Program-made: the position numbers and the translations under genes
Source of the DNA: Planctomycetota bacterium
GTDB taxonomy: Bacteria > Planctomycetota > UBA8742 > UBA2392
DNA: 64,000 bases
Assembly (NCBI GenBank): GCA_019636195.1
Contig: JAHBYA010000002.1
Coordinates: forward strand, 144,311-208,310
Direction: 5' to 3'
The notes under the pieces: model-generated
Database searches by the model: none
What the model was told of the DNA's origin: nothing
Seen by the model: the letters and a program-made list of their open reading frames with translations, nothing else
In this document: piece by piece, positions 41,780 through 49,393 of the stretch
Numbering within the stretch: position 1 is the stretch's first letter
Layout: each line of letters opens with the position of its first letter

Positions 41780-42187
41780 TTACGCCCATGCAAACGTGCC
41801 ATCGCCACCTGCCATGGCGAACGTCAGCGTGCAGTTGCCGTCTGAAGATACGCCGCTGGGGCCGGTCGCAGTCGTCAGGGTCGCAGCACCAGCACTGCCG
41901 GAGCAAGCGTCGTTGACTTGGAAGTACTTGCCGACCAACTCGGCAGCATCAACATTGCAGCCGCCAGCGTCGTACGCGCCAGTCAGTGTCGTGGGGACAG
42001 CGCCAGTCTTGGCAAACGCAACACGGGCCTGGCCCTTCATGGAACCCAACTGCTGTTCACCTTCGGCGCGGCGGGCGTCGCGGGTGTTGGCTGTGATCAG
42101 CGGAATGGCGGCGAGGGCCAGAATGCCCACGATGACCACCACGATCAGCAGCTCGATGAGTGTAAAGCCTTTCTTGGTATTGCGCAT
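41780..42187 (-). CDS. pilA: Major type IV pilin (PilA-like)
   Basis: A 135-residue prepilin with short leader MRNTKKG and the mature start FTLIELLIVVVIVGILALAAIPL, including Glu +5. The globular part is small with Cys at GGCNVD, NDACSG and DGNCTLTF; the last two probably form the C-terminal D-loop disulfide. Size, own promoter, own terminator and a ribosome-binding GGAG before ATG 42187 suggest the most abundant pilin. The frame reads upstream to 42313 but without a prepilin signal. It may be the main pilus subunit. Confidence 0.92.
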   Translation of the reverse strand: MRNTKKGFTLIELLIVVVIVGILALAAIPLITANTRDARRAEGEQQLGSMKGQARVAFAKTGAVPTTLTGAYDAGGCNVDAAELVGKYFQVNDACSGSAGAATLTTATGPSGVSSDGNCTLTFAMAGGDGTFAWA

Positions 42188-42503
42188 AAGTTGTTCTCCG
42201 GACAATGCCCAGTGGGCGGGACCAAACGGTAGAGGACGCAGATTGAAGGGTGGAATGAGCCTTTTGTAAAGTAGAAAAGCCGCAATTTCACAACCACTAC
42301 CCAAAAGTTTCACGCCTATCCTTCGCCAGTGTCACAAGATTATCACGGGCGTCTAACCGTGTCAAATTTTTATTGCAAGTTCCCGCGCTTCCAATGAGCA
42401 AAGCAGGCAACAATGCTTCGCGCTGATCTCCAGTGCCGGCAACCCTTTTGGATGCAACATGCTTCCTGGCCTGTGAGCCGGTGCTCGGCGAAACTGACAA
42501 CGA
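42188..42503 (-). other. Intergenic region and leader of the pilin gene
   Basis: 316 bases without a gene. It includes a sigma-70-like promoter (42337-42365) and an untranslated leader of about 143 bases up to the pilin ATG. The stretch 42366-42503 shows no feature I recognise. The long leader leaves room for RNA-level control, but no riboswitch class was recognised. Confidence 0.5.
42337..42365 (-). promoter_or_regulatory. Pilin gene promoter
   Basis: Minus strand: perfect -35 TTGACA (42365-42360), 17-base spacer, then TAATCT (42342-42337, 3 of 6) with a TG one base upstream, forming an extended -10. Expected transcription start near 42330, about 143 bases before the pilin ATG. Confidence 0.65.
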
Positions 42504-43961
42504 TTATCGTACACGGGGATGGCCGCGATCTTTGAGCCAGCCAAGAAACTCGGCTGTGCTCACCGGCTCAACGACCGTAACTGGCGATGTCTGGCCGGGC
42601 ATTTTCACAACAAACACACAGTTGGTGTTCCGCAGGCCGTGGTCGGACATCACCACAATCGTGGCGTCACTCCACCTGCCAGCCTTTTTAACGGCCAAGA
42701 GGAGTTCGCCGAGCAGGGTATCAGCATACTCCAGATTCATTCGGTACGCGGCTTGTTCGTTGGTGATTGCGGGCTGACCGGGCGGTCGTGGCCCATTACG
42801 TTCAAACACGTATGGCGAGTGCGGCACGGGGTAGTGAAAGAACGCAATCACATCGTTGCCCCGATCTGCAATCACCTCGAGCGCATGCTGGTGAATCTGG
42901 CGGGTGTTTTGCACATGAGGCACAAAGCTCAAATCGCCAATCCCAGATATTCCTCGCAGAAGTGGCACGAACCCGTAGTGAGTTGACTGTGCCACCGCGA
43001 ACCAAACCAACTCGTCGAACGACCGCATGAGCGGTTTCTCGTAAGAAGTGGTATGAAGCCAATCAAGTCGTTCACCGAACAACGTACGATAGTCCAAGTA
43101 CCAGCCGCCCAGAACTTTGAAACTCTTACCGGTGTCGAGTTGCTCGTACAAAGATGTCATTTCGCTGGTTGGCGTCCGCGTGCCGTCCCGAATCAGGTAA
43201 TACACGCCATCTTCAACATCGTAGGAACCCTTGTTCTGGAAGAGAAAACTCGGCACCGAGTTTGCCGTGGTCGTCCCAGGCGACTCTGATCTCTCAAAGT
43301 AGGTTGCCTCGTGCAGGAACGCGTGGAGGTTTGGCGCATGCTCGCGTCCTTTCGGTTCTTGAATAGCGATTCCGGCGTCCATGCAATCAAACAGAAAGAT
43401 GTACACGGGCCCTTGGCTAGACTCCGTCTCATCATGGCGCGCCGACGATGGAGTTGTGAATGGCGGGTGCTCAGGAGCCACAAACAGAAACAGCAAGAAC
43501 ACCGCAGGTGCAGGTGCCACAAACCGAGCGGCGAAGCTCGCCACACGCGCGAACACTCTGTGTGTGCGGTCCCATCCTGCAATCGCGACCGTCAGTAGGG
43601 CGAGCACGATGTAGTTCGTTGCGTAACCAGCATCGCTGCCAATCGGCCTAAACAGCGCGGACAAGTTTAGTAGTGACAGCCCTATCGCTCCAGAAACTGC
43701 ACAGCGGCGTGCAGCCGCCCCAAAACGGTCGGGCAACCGCTTGAGTGCGAGCCATGCCCCGGCAAACACCGCAATTGTCGAGACTACAAGAGCCAAGAGC
43801 GCAAGAGCGTCGGCGTGGGTATAGAACATCAGGCGGCGGTTGGACTCTGAACTCAGCACCTTAGTGTACGGCAGGTACGGCACAAACGCCGCGGCCACCA
43901 CGCCGGCCGCCTCTGCGGCGCGGGAAGCTGCCTTGGGCTGGCTGGGCGCGGGGACACTCAT
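42504..43961 (-). CDS. Membrane sulfatase/alkaline-phosphatase-superfamily protein
   Basis: A 485-residue protein with about four N-terminal membrane helices (about 15-175), then a soluble sulfatase-like domain. Metal and nucleophile positions are visible: FLFDCMD, SPGTTTANSVP (likely Thr nucleophile), FHYPVPHSPYVF and the late VVMSDHGLRNTN. The layout resembles LTA synthase/EptA/sulfatase-type envelope enzymes, which transfer a phospho- or phosphoethanolamine group or hydrolyse sulfate. The exact reaction is not evident. It overlaps the kinase stop by four bases (ATGA) and ends the LPS-type cluster. Confidence 0.82.
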   Translation of the reverse strand: MSVPAPSQPKAASRAAEAAGVVAAAFVPYLPYTKVLSSESNRRLMFYTHADALALLALVVSTIAVFAGAWLALKRLPDRFGAAARRCAVSGAIGLSLLNLSALFRPIGSDAGYATNYIVLALLTVAIAGWDRTHRVFARVASFAARFVAPAPAVFLLFLFVAPEHPPFTTPSSARHDETESSQGPVYIFLFDCMDAGIAIQEPKGREHAPNLHAFLHEATYFERSESPGTTTANSVPSFLFQNKGSYDVEDGVYYLIRDGTRTPTSEMTSLYEQLDTGKSFKVLGGWYLDYRTLFGERLDWLHTTSYEKPLMRSFDELVWFAVAQSTHYGFVPLLRGISGIGDLSFVPHVQNTRQIHQHALEVIADRGNDVIAFFHYPVPHSPYVFERNGPRPPGQPAITNEQAAYRMNLEYADTLLGELLLAVKKAGRWSDATIVVMSDHGLRNTNCVFVVKMPGQTSPVTVVEPVSTAEFLGWLKDRGHPRVR

Positions 43962-45070
43962 GCCGCGCTCTCGTCGAGAAACTGGTCGAGGTCGGCGATG
44001 AAATCGGCCATGCGGGCGTGGCGGTCGCCGGGGTTGCGGGCCATCGCCTTTGCGATCACATTGCTGATGCCCTCAGGCAGGGCGGGGTTGGCGACAATGG
44101 CCTTGCGCGGCTGGTCAAACAGCACGCGCTTCATTACGTCGTACTGGTTGTCGCCTTCAAAGGGGCGCTGGCCGGTCAGCGTCTCGTACAGCGTGACGCC
44201 CATGCTGTAGATGTCGCTGCGTTCGGTGATTTCGTTGCGGCCGCCCTCAATTTGCTCGGGGCTCATGTACGCGGGCGTGCCCAGGCTTATGCCGGTGGCT
44301 GTCAGGATCTGGCTGGTCTTGTGGAATGCGAGCCCGAAATCAACGATCTTTACCTGCCCGTCGCGGCAGATCATGACGTTGCTGGGCTTGAGGTCGCGGT
44401 GGATTACGCCGTGCTGGTGGGCGTAGGCCACGCCGCGGCTGGCATCGCGCACGATTTCAACGCCGTGGTACGGGCCCAGATGCCCGCGGTCATGAATCAG
44501 CTCGCGCAGGCTGCGGCCATCGAGGTATTCCATCACGTAGTAGTAAAAGTCTTCCTCCTGCCCGAAATCAAAGACGCGCACGATGTTCGGGTGCACGAGG
44601 CTGGTGATGGTTTCAATTTCGCGTTTGAAGCGCTCAATGTCCTGCGGGTCGGTCACCGTTTGCAGCGGCAGCACTTTCAGCGCGACGGTGCGGCCATCGC
44701 TGCGCCGTTCGCCCTTGAAGATGATGCCCATTGCGCCGCGCGCGATCTGTCGCAGCTTGTGGTAGCCGCCCAGCGCCTTAGGGTACATCTGGCTGTCGCG
44801 GCTGGTGCCCTCGCCGGCGCGGCCGCTGCTGACGATGCTGCTGGGCTGGATGTCTTCCGCGATGCGCCGCGACGCAAGCTCAGAGGCGATGATGCCGATG
44901 GCGGCAGCCACGTCGCCGGGCAAAAACCCGCGGCGCGAGGCCGCGGTAGCGACGTCGCGGGCTTCACCGGCTTCAACGGCATGAAACAGCTCTTCGACCT
45001 GGCGCGCGGTAAGCAGGCCGGTGATCGAAGCCACGTGGGCGAACAAGCGGTCGTAGCGGTTGGCGGACAT
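43958..45070 (-). CDS. Ser/Thr protein kinase with helical N-terminal domain
   Basis: A 370-residue Hanks-type kinase without a membrane segment. The N-terminal about 80 residues (GLLTARQVEEL, RRGFLPGDVAAA) resemble the N-terminal domain of the kinase at 22448-23749. The kinase core has IARGAMGIIF (first Gly of the loop replaced by Ala), Lys in VALKVLPL, HRDLKPSN, DFGLAF and GTPAYMSPEQ. All catalytic residues are present. ATG 45070 begins as the domain does; an upstream in-frame start at 45169 would overlap the glycosyltransferase gene. It lies in an LPS-type cluster, coupled to the sulfatase-like gene. Confidence 0.92.
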   Translation of the reverse strand: MSANRYDRLFAHVASITGLLTARQVEELFHAVEAGEARDVATAASRRGFLPGDVAAAIGIIASELASRRIAEDIQPSSIVSSGRAGEGTSRDSQMYPKALGGYHKLRQIARGAMGIIFKGERRSDGRTVALKVLPLQTVTDPQDIERFKREIETITSLVHPNIVRVFDFGQEEDFYYYVMEYLDGRSLRELIHDRGHLGPYHGVEIVRDASRGVAYAHQHGVIHRDLKPSNVMICRDGQVKIVDFGLAFHKTSQILTATGISLGTPAYMSPEQIEGGRNEITERSDIYSMGVTLYETLTGQRPFEGDNQYDVMKRVLFDQPRKAIVANPALPEGISNVIAKAMARNPGDRHARMADFIADLDQFLDESAA

Positions 45071-45134
45071 TTGCGGCAGGCTCAGGTTACAGGTTTCCGG
45101 CGCAAGGTTCCATGCGGCGGCCGGCGGTTTGGGC

Positions 45135-46346
45135 TCAGGACTTCTTGCGACCGACCCTGACCGTTTCAAAGCTCTTGGGCAACGGCTCGTTCTGGAGCAG
45201 CAGGGCGTAAATCGTGTTCAACGCGCCGGCCATATCGGCGGGCCGGTAGTTTTCCTCGACGTTGGCAAAGCCGGCCAGGCCCATCCGCAGGCGCTCGTCG
45301 GGGTTCTGGACCAGCATCATCACGCGCTCAGCCAGCACATCAGGATTGTCGCGGGGCACGATGATGCCGTCCACGCCGTCTTCAATCACCTCGAACACGG
45401 CGCCGCCCTCGGTTGCTACGACGGGCTTGCCGTTGGCCATGGCGTGCAGCACCATCAGCGCCGCCGCAGGCTGGCGGGTATCGATCACTGCCACGTCAAT
45501 CGGCTGCCAGATGTTGCCGTAGTCGTAAAGGCTGTCGACGACGACAATGCGCTGCAACATCCCGCGCTCACTGACCATGTCGCGGACTTCGCGCTCCATG
45601 GGCCCGCCGCCGAGCATCGTGAACATGGCATCAACGCCGCGGCCCTGCAACTTCATGGCCGCTTCAATGAAGCAGGCGTAACCGCAGCCCTGCGTCATCG
45701 GCCCCACCCAGCCCACGACCGGCCTGCGCTTGGGGTTCAGCACTTCGTGGTCCAGTGGCTTGCGCTCGGGGTAGGCGCAATCCGGCACCAGCGTGGTGCG
45801 GTCGCGGTCAAGGGCGCAGTCATTCAGCAATGTCTGGCGCACGCCTTGATCACTGGCAATAAAGGCGTCAAAGCGGCTGTCACCGGTGCGCGGCACTTCG
45901 TCCGGTTTCACGCCGTGCACGCTGACTGCAAGCGGGCAGCCGGTGTGGTCGGCAATGCGCACAGCCGGCGCCGCGTTGGCGGGCGTGACAGCGTGGATCA
46001 CGTCAGGCTCAAAGGCCTCCAACGCGTCGCGCAGTTTGCGCCATCCGAACCAGCCGGGCCGGCCGTTGACGGGGACTTCAATGTGCCGGTCGTACGTGCC
46101 GGAAAACGTCTGCAACAGGGCCCCGCCGGGCGAAAGCAACAGCACTTCGTTGCCGCTGCCGCGCAGGCAGCGTATCAGCGCGCGCGTGTACAGGGTGATA
46201 CCATCCAGCTCAAGCTTGGGCGCGCACACGACCACGTGAAGCGCCGAGTGCTCAACCATCACTCGGTCAGTCTTGCGGCGCTTGTCCGCGCCAATGCGCG
46301 CGGTATCGCGGCGCTGGGTGTTTCGGTTGGACTCCGGCTGGGCCAT
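45135..46346 (-). CDS. GT4-type glycosyltransferase
   Basis: A 403-residue cytosolic glycosyltransferase of GT-B fold. The N-terminal domain has VVVCAPKLELDGITLYT and DVIHAVTPANAAP. The C-terminal part has GWVGPMTQGCGYA, FTMLGGGPMEREV and the late PAAALMVLHAMANGKPVVATE with GGAVFEV, where GT4 enzymes keep the donor-binding Glu. The usual E-x7-E pair is weak, with the first Glu apparently replaced (PAAALMVL). It probably adds a sugar to a surface glycan. It lies between the kinase gene and the exporter gene. Confidence 0.85.
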   Translation of the reverse strand: MAQPESNRNTQRRDTARIGADKRRKTDRVMVEHSALHVVVCAPKLELDGITLYTRALIRCLRGSGNEVLLLSPGGALLQTFSGTYDRHIEVPVNGRPGWFGWRKLRDALEAFEPDVIHAVTPANAAPAVRIADHTGCPLAVSVHGVKPDEVPRTGDSRFDAFIASDQGVRQTLLNDCALDRDRTTLVPDCAYPERKPLDHEVLNPKRRPVVGWVGPMTQGCGYACFIEAAMKLQGRGVDAMFTMLGGGPMEREVRDMVSERGMLQRIVVVDSLYDYGNIWQPIDVAVIDTRQPAAALMVLHAMANGKPVVATEGGAVFEVIEDGVDGIIVPRDNPDVLAERVMMLVQNPDERLRMGLAGFANVEENYRPADMAGALNTIYALLLQNEPLPKSFETVRVGRKKS

Positions 46347-46405
46347 GCGCCGATCAGTCTATGAAACTCCGGGCGCCGTGGCACCAGCGCCCGTGAAAAG
46401 CCGCG

Positions 46406-48235
46406 CTATGCCGCCTCGGCGGGTGTGTGGCCGCCATGCTGCAGGCGCCATGCGGCTGCGTAATTGCCCTCAAGCAGCAGCAGTTCGTCGTGTGTGCCGC
46501 GCTCAATGATGCGGCCCTCGTGCATGACCAGAATCAGATCGGCATTTCGGATCGTGCTGAGGCGGTGCGCAACGGCAAACACCGTGCACTCATGGATCAG
46601 CTCGTCCAGTGCTTTCTGCACCTCGCGCTCGCTTTGCGTGTCCAGTGCGCTGGTGGCTTCATCCAGCAGCAGGATGGGGCTCTTGCGCAGAAACGCCCGC
46701 GCAATCGCCACGCGCTGGCGCTGCCCGCCGCTGATCGTGACGCCCCGGTCGCCCAGCCGGGTGTTGAGCCCCTCCGGCATGGCCTCAATGTCGTGCCAGA
46801 TGTGCGCAGCCTTGGCGGCGGCAATCACTTCTTCTTCGGTTGCCGTGGGCCGGCCCAAAAGGATGTTCTCGCGGATCGTGGTGTTGAACAGGAAAGTATC
46901 CTGGCTGACGATCGCGATGTTTCGCAGCCAGCTTTCGGCCTTGAAGTCGCGCAGGTCCACCCCATCGACCGTGATCGCCCCGCCGGTCGGGTCGTAAAAG
47001 CGCGGGATCAGGTCCATCAGGGTTGACTTGCCCACGCCGCTGCCGCCGACAAAGGCGACCATCTTGCCGCGGGCGACTTTGAAGTTGATGTCGCGCAACA
47101 CCGGCCGGTCTTCCACGTACTCGAACGAAACATCCCGAAACTCGATGTGATCGAACGTGTGGGGCGCGTCGCGCGCGCCATCGCGGTCGATCATGGCGGG
47201 CTCGCGATCCACAAGTTCAAAGGCTCGGTCAAGCCCGGCTGTGGACTCCTGGATCTCGTTGAGGGTGTGGCCCATCTTGCGCGCGGGGTCATAGAGAAAG
47301 ATCAGGCCGGCAAAGAACGCCGCAAACACACCGAATCCGCCGGCATCGACAAACCACTGGGTGGACATGACCAGCCCGACGCCGAACAGCGCAGCCGCCA
47401 TGAGCGTATTGTACGTGATTTCCACGCCGAAGCGCGACGCGCCCTTGTAACGCGAAACGCGGCGCGCATGCCGGAACGTCTCGTCGGAGACCCGGATGTG
47501 CTCGGCCCGCTGCGCATCTTCAAGGCGGTAGGACTTCACGACGCGGATACCATCGAGCATCTGGTGCACGAAGTTGCTGCTGGCTTCCATCTTCTTGAAC
47601 TTCTTGTGTGTGGCGCGGCGGATCTTGCCCGAGAAGTAGATCACCGGCATCAGCACGATCGGCATGATCACGAACGTCAGCAGCGTCAGGAACGGGCTGA
47701 TGTACAGCAGCACGCCAAGCACCGAGATCATGGTCAGGGGGTGGCCCAGCACCACATCCATTGAGACCTGCAACAGTTGCCCCGCAGCCCGGGCGTTGGC
47801 CGACATGCGCGACATAAGCGCGCCCTTGCGTTCCTTATTGAAAAACGCAATCGGCTGTTTCAGCACCTGGTCAACAATGCGGCGCTGCAGGTTCAGGATG
47901 CTGGCTGCCTTTACGTAGCCCTGGAAGTAGTGCTTCAGGTATGTGCCTACCGCCATCAGGATCGCGCCGCCAAACAGCACACCCGCCAGCGGGGCAATCC
48001 TGCGGATCACCTTTTCAGCTTCGTCACCCATCAGGCTGTCGGGCGCCGTCGCGAGCTTGATGAACTCGCCGATGATCGCAATGCGCATGCCGTAGCCGGC
48101 GGCATATGCCAGCATGCCGGTCACGACCAGCGCCAGTTGCGGCCAAAGCGGTTTGACCAGCGGCCACATGCGCTTTGCGTAATGCGCGGCGCGGCGCACG
48201 TTCACGAGGTCCAGTTTCTTTGACTCTTCCGCCAT
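46406..48235 (-). CDS. MsbA-type ABC exporter
   Basis: A 609-residue half-transporter, with six membrane helices in the first about 330 residues, then an ATPase domain. Motifs: Walker A GGSGVGKSTLMDLIPRFYDP, Q-loop IVSQDTFLF, signature ISGGQRQRVAIARA, Walker B ILLLDEATSALD and H-loop AHRLSTI. It resembles MsbA and lipid A flippases. Placement among GT4, GT9 and WaaP-like genes supports lipid A-core export from the inner membrane. ATG 48235 is chosen; GTG 48244 would add three residues. The upstream GT9 stop lies 9 bases before. Confidence 0.92.
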   Translation of the reverse strand: MAEESKKLDLVNVRRAAHYAKRMWPLVKPLWPQLALVVTGMLAYAAGYGMRIAIIGEFIKLATAPDSLMGDEAEKVIRRIAPLAGVLFGGAILMAVGTYLKHYFQGYVKAASILNLQRRIVDQVLKQPIAFFNKERKGALMSRMSANARAAGQLLQVSMDVVLGHPLTMISVLGVLLYISPFLTLLTFVIMPIVLMPVIYFSGKIRRATHKKFKKMEASSNFVHQMLDGIRVVKSYRLEDAQRAEHIRVSDETFRHARRVSRYKGASRFGVEITYNTLMAAALFGVGLVMSTQWFVDAGGFGVFAAFFAGLIFLYDPARKMGHTLNEIQESTAGLDRAFELVDREPAMIDRDGARDAPHTFDHIEFRDVSFEYVEDRPVLRDINFKVARGKMVAFVGGSGVGKSTLMDLIPRFYDPTGGAITVDGVDLRDFKAESWLRNIAIVSQDTFLFNTTIRENILLGRPTATEEEVIAAAKAAHIWHDIEAMPEGLNTRLGDRGVTISGGQRQRVAIARAFLRKSPILLLDEATSALDTQSEREVQKALDELIHECTVFAVAHRLSTIRNADLILVMHEGRIIERGTHDELLLLEGNYAAAWRLQHGGHTPAEAA

Positions 48236-48244
48236 GGGCTTCAC

Positions 48245-49393
48245 TTATGCCTTATCGGCTGTTGTTGCCAGCAGCGCCAGAGACTTTTCCGCAACCCGCG
48301 CCTCATCAAGCCCGCGCATGCACTTGAGGCCCAGGCCGGGGCAGCGGCGCTTGAGGCAGGGCATCAGCTCACACTTGCCGTGGACGACGTTCGCGAGTTG
48401 CCCGTACGGCCCGGTGCGCCGCGCATCCGTCGGCCCAAGCACGGCGCACACGCGCGTGCCCTGCGCTGCCGCCAAGTGCATCGGCCCGCTGTCGCAGGTC
48501 AAGAGCAGATCCGAGATGTCCAGCAACGCAGTCAACTGCCGCAGGCTGGTCTTTCCGCAAAGATTGACCGGCTTGGCGCGCACACAGGCCGTTTCAATCC
48601 GGCTGCACAGGTCCGCCATGTCCGGGCTTCCGGTCAGCACCGGGCGCTGCACGTCGGCTTCAAGGCCCATACGGTCAAGCACGGCGGCAAACTTCTCGGG
48701 CGGATACACCTTGGTTTCCCAGCGTGCGCCGGGGCACACCGCCACCAGCGGCCCTTCGTGGCCTGCCGCGGTCAGCAACACTTTCACGTCTGCGCGCTCT
48801 GCTTCAGTTACGTCGAGGTCCTGCCGCGGCGGCGGCGCGCAATCGAACTCGCGGGCAAGCACTTCGTAGCGGTCGCGGGCGTGCACCGGCTGGGGCGGAG
48901 TGCTCACGCGTGTCGTGTAAAAAATCCATGCGCCTTCACGGGCGGTGCGCTGCCCCACGCGGTGCGGCGCGCCGGTCAGCCAGGCAAAAAGCCCGCTGCG
49001 GAACAGCCCCTGCAGGTCAAGCACTGCGTCGAATCGGCCGTGGCGCAATGTGCGCGTCAGGCTTTTCAGCTCCGCTCGGCCGGTAAGCGGGGCCGTGATG
49101 CCGCGCAGCCGCGAGCGCTCAAAGCCGATGGTCGCGTCAACGCAGGCCAGCGGCGCCACCAGCGGCTCAAGCTGAGTGTTGACCATCCAGGTCAGGTGCA
49201 TGCCAGGCCAGCGCGCCTTCAGCGCCCAAGCCGTCGCGGCAGCCTGCACGACATCGCCCAGCGCCGAAGGTTTGATCAAAAGCAGGCGTTTGTTGTCGAG
49301 CTCGATAATGGCCGACCCCTGAAAACAACCGAACGATTGTGGATTCAGTTGCGCGCCGGGGCCAGTGGGCGCGTCAGCCGGCGTCGCGGTCAA
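48245..49393 (-). CDS. GT9 heptosyltransferase-like protein
   Basis: About 382 residues by the longest frame. GT9 features: LLLIKPSALGDVVQA, AVLDLQGLFRSGL (typical D-L-Q-G), GARWETKVYPPEKFA and CDSGPMHLAAA in the donor-binding half. It most likely adds heptose or another sugar to a lipid A-linked core. The only conventional start is TTG 49393, which overlaps the upstream gene by 20 bases. A GGGG sits 6 bases before an ATT codon at 49306 whose product would start as GT9 proteins usually do. A late Cys-rich piece (CELMPCLKRRCPG ... CMRG) is unusual. Confidence 0.85.
   Translation of the reverse strand: MTATPADAPTGPGAQLNPQSFGCFQGSAIIELDNKRLLLIKPSALGDVVQAAATAWALKARWPGMHLTWMVNTQLEPLVAPLACVDATIGFERSRLRGITAPLTGRAELKSLTRTLRHGRFDAVLDLQGLFRSGLFAWLTGAPHRVGQRTAREGAWIFYTTRVSTPPQPVHARDRYEVLAREFDCAPPPRQDLDVTEAERADVKVLLTAAGHEGPLVAVCPGARWETKVYPPEKFAAVLDRMGLEADVQRPVLTGSPDMADLCSRIETACVRAKPVNLCGKTSLRQLTALLDISDLLLTCDSGPMHLAAAQGTRVCAVLGPTDARRTGPYGQLANVVHGKCELMPCLKRRCPGLGLKCMRGLDEARVAEKSLALLATTADKA

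Noticed and set aside
42188..42336. A riboswitch in the long pilin leader
   Set aside because: No conserved riboswitch motif (GEMM-type cyclic di-GMP, TPP, SAM or cobalamin) was recognised by eye.
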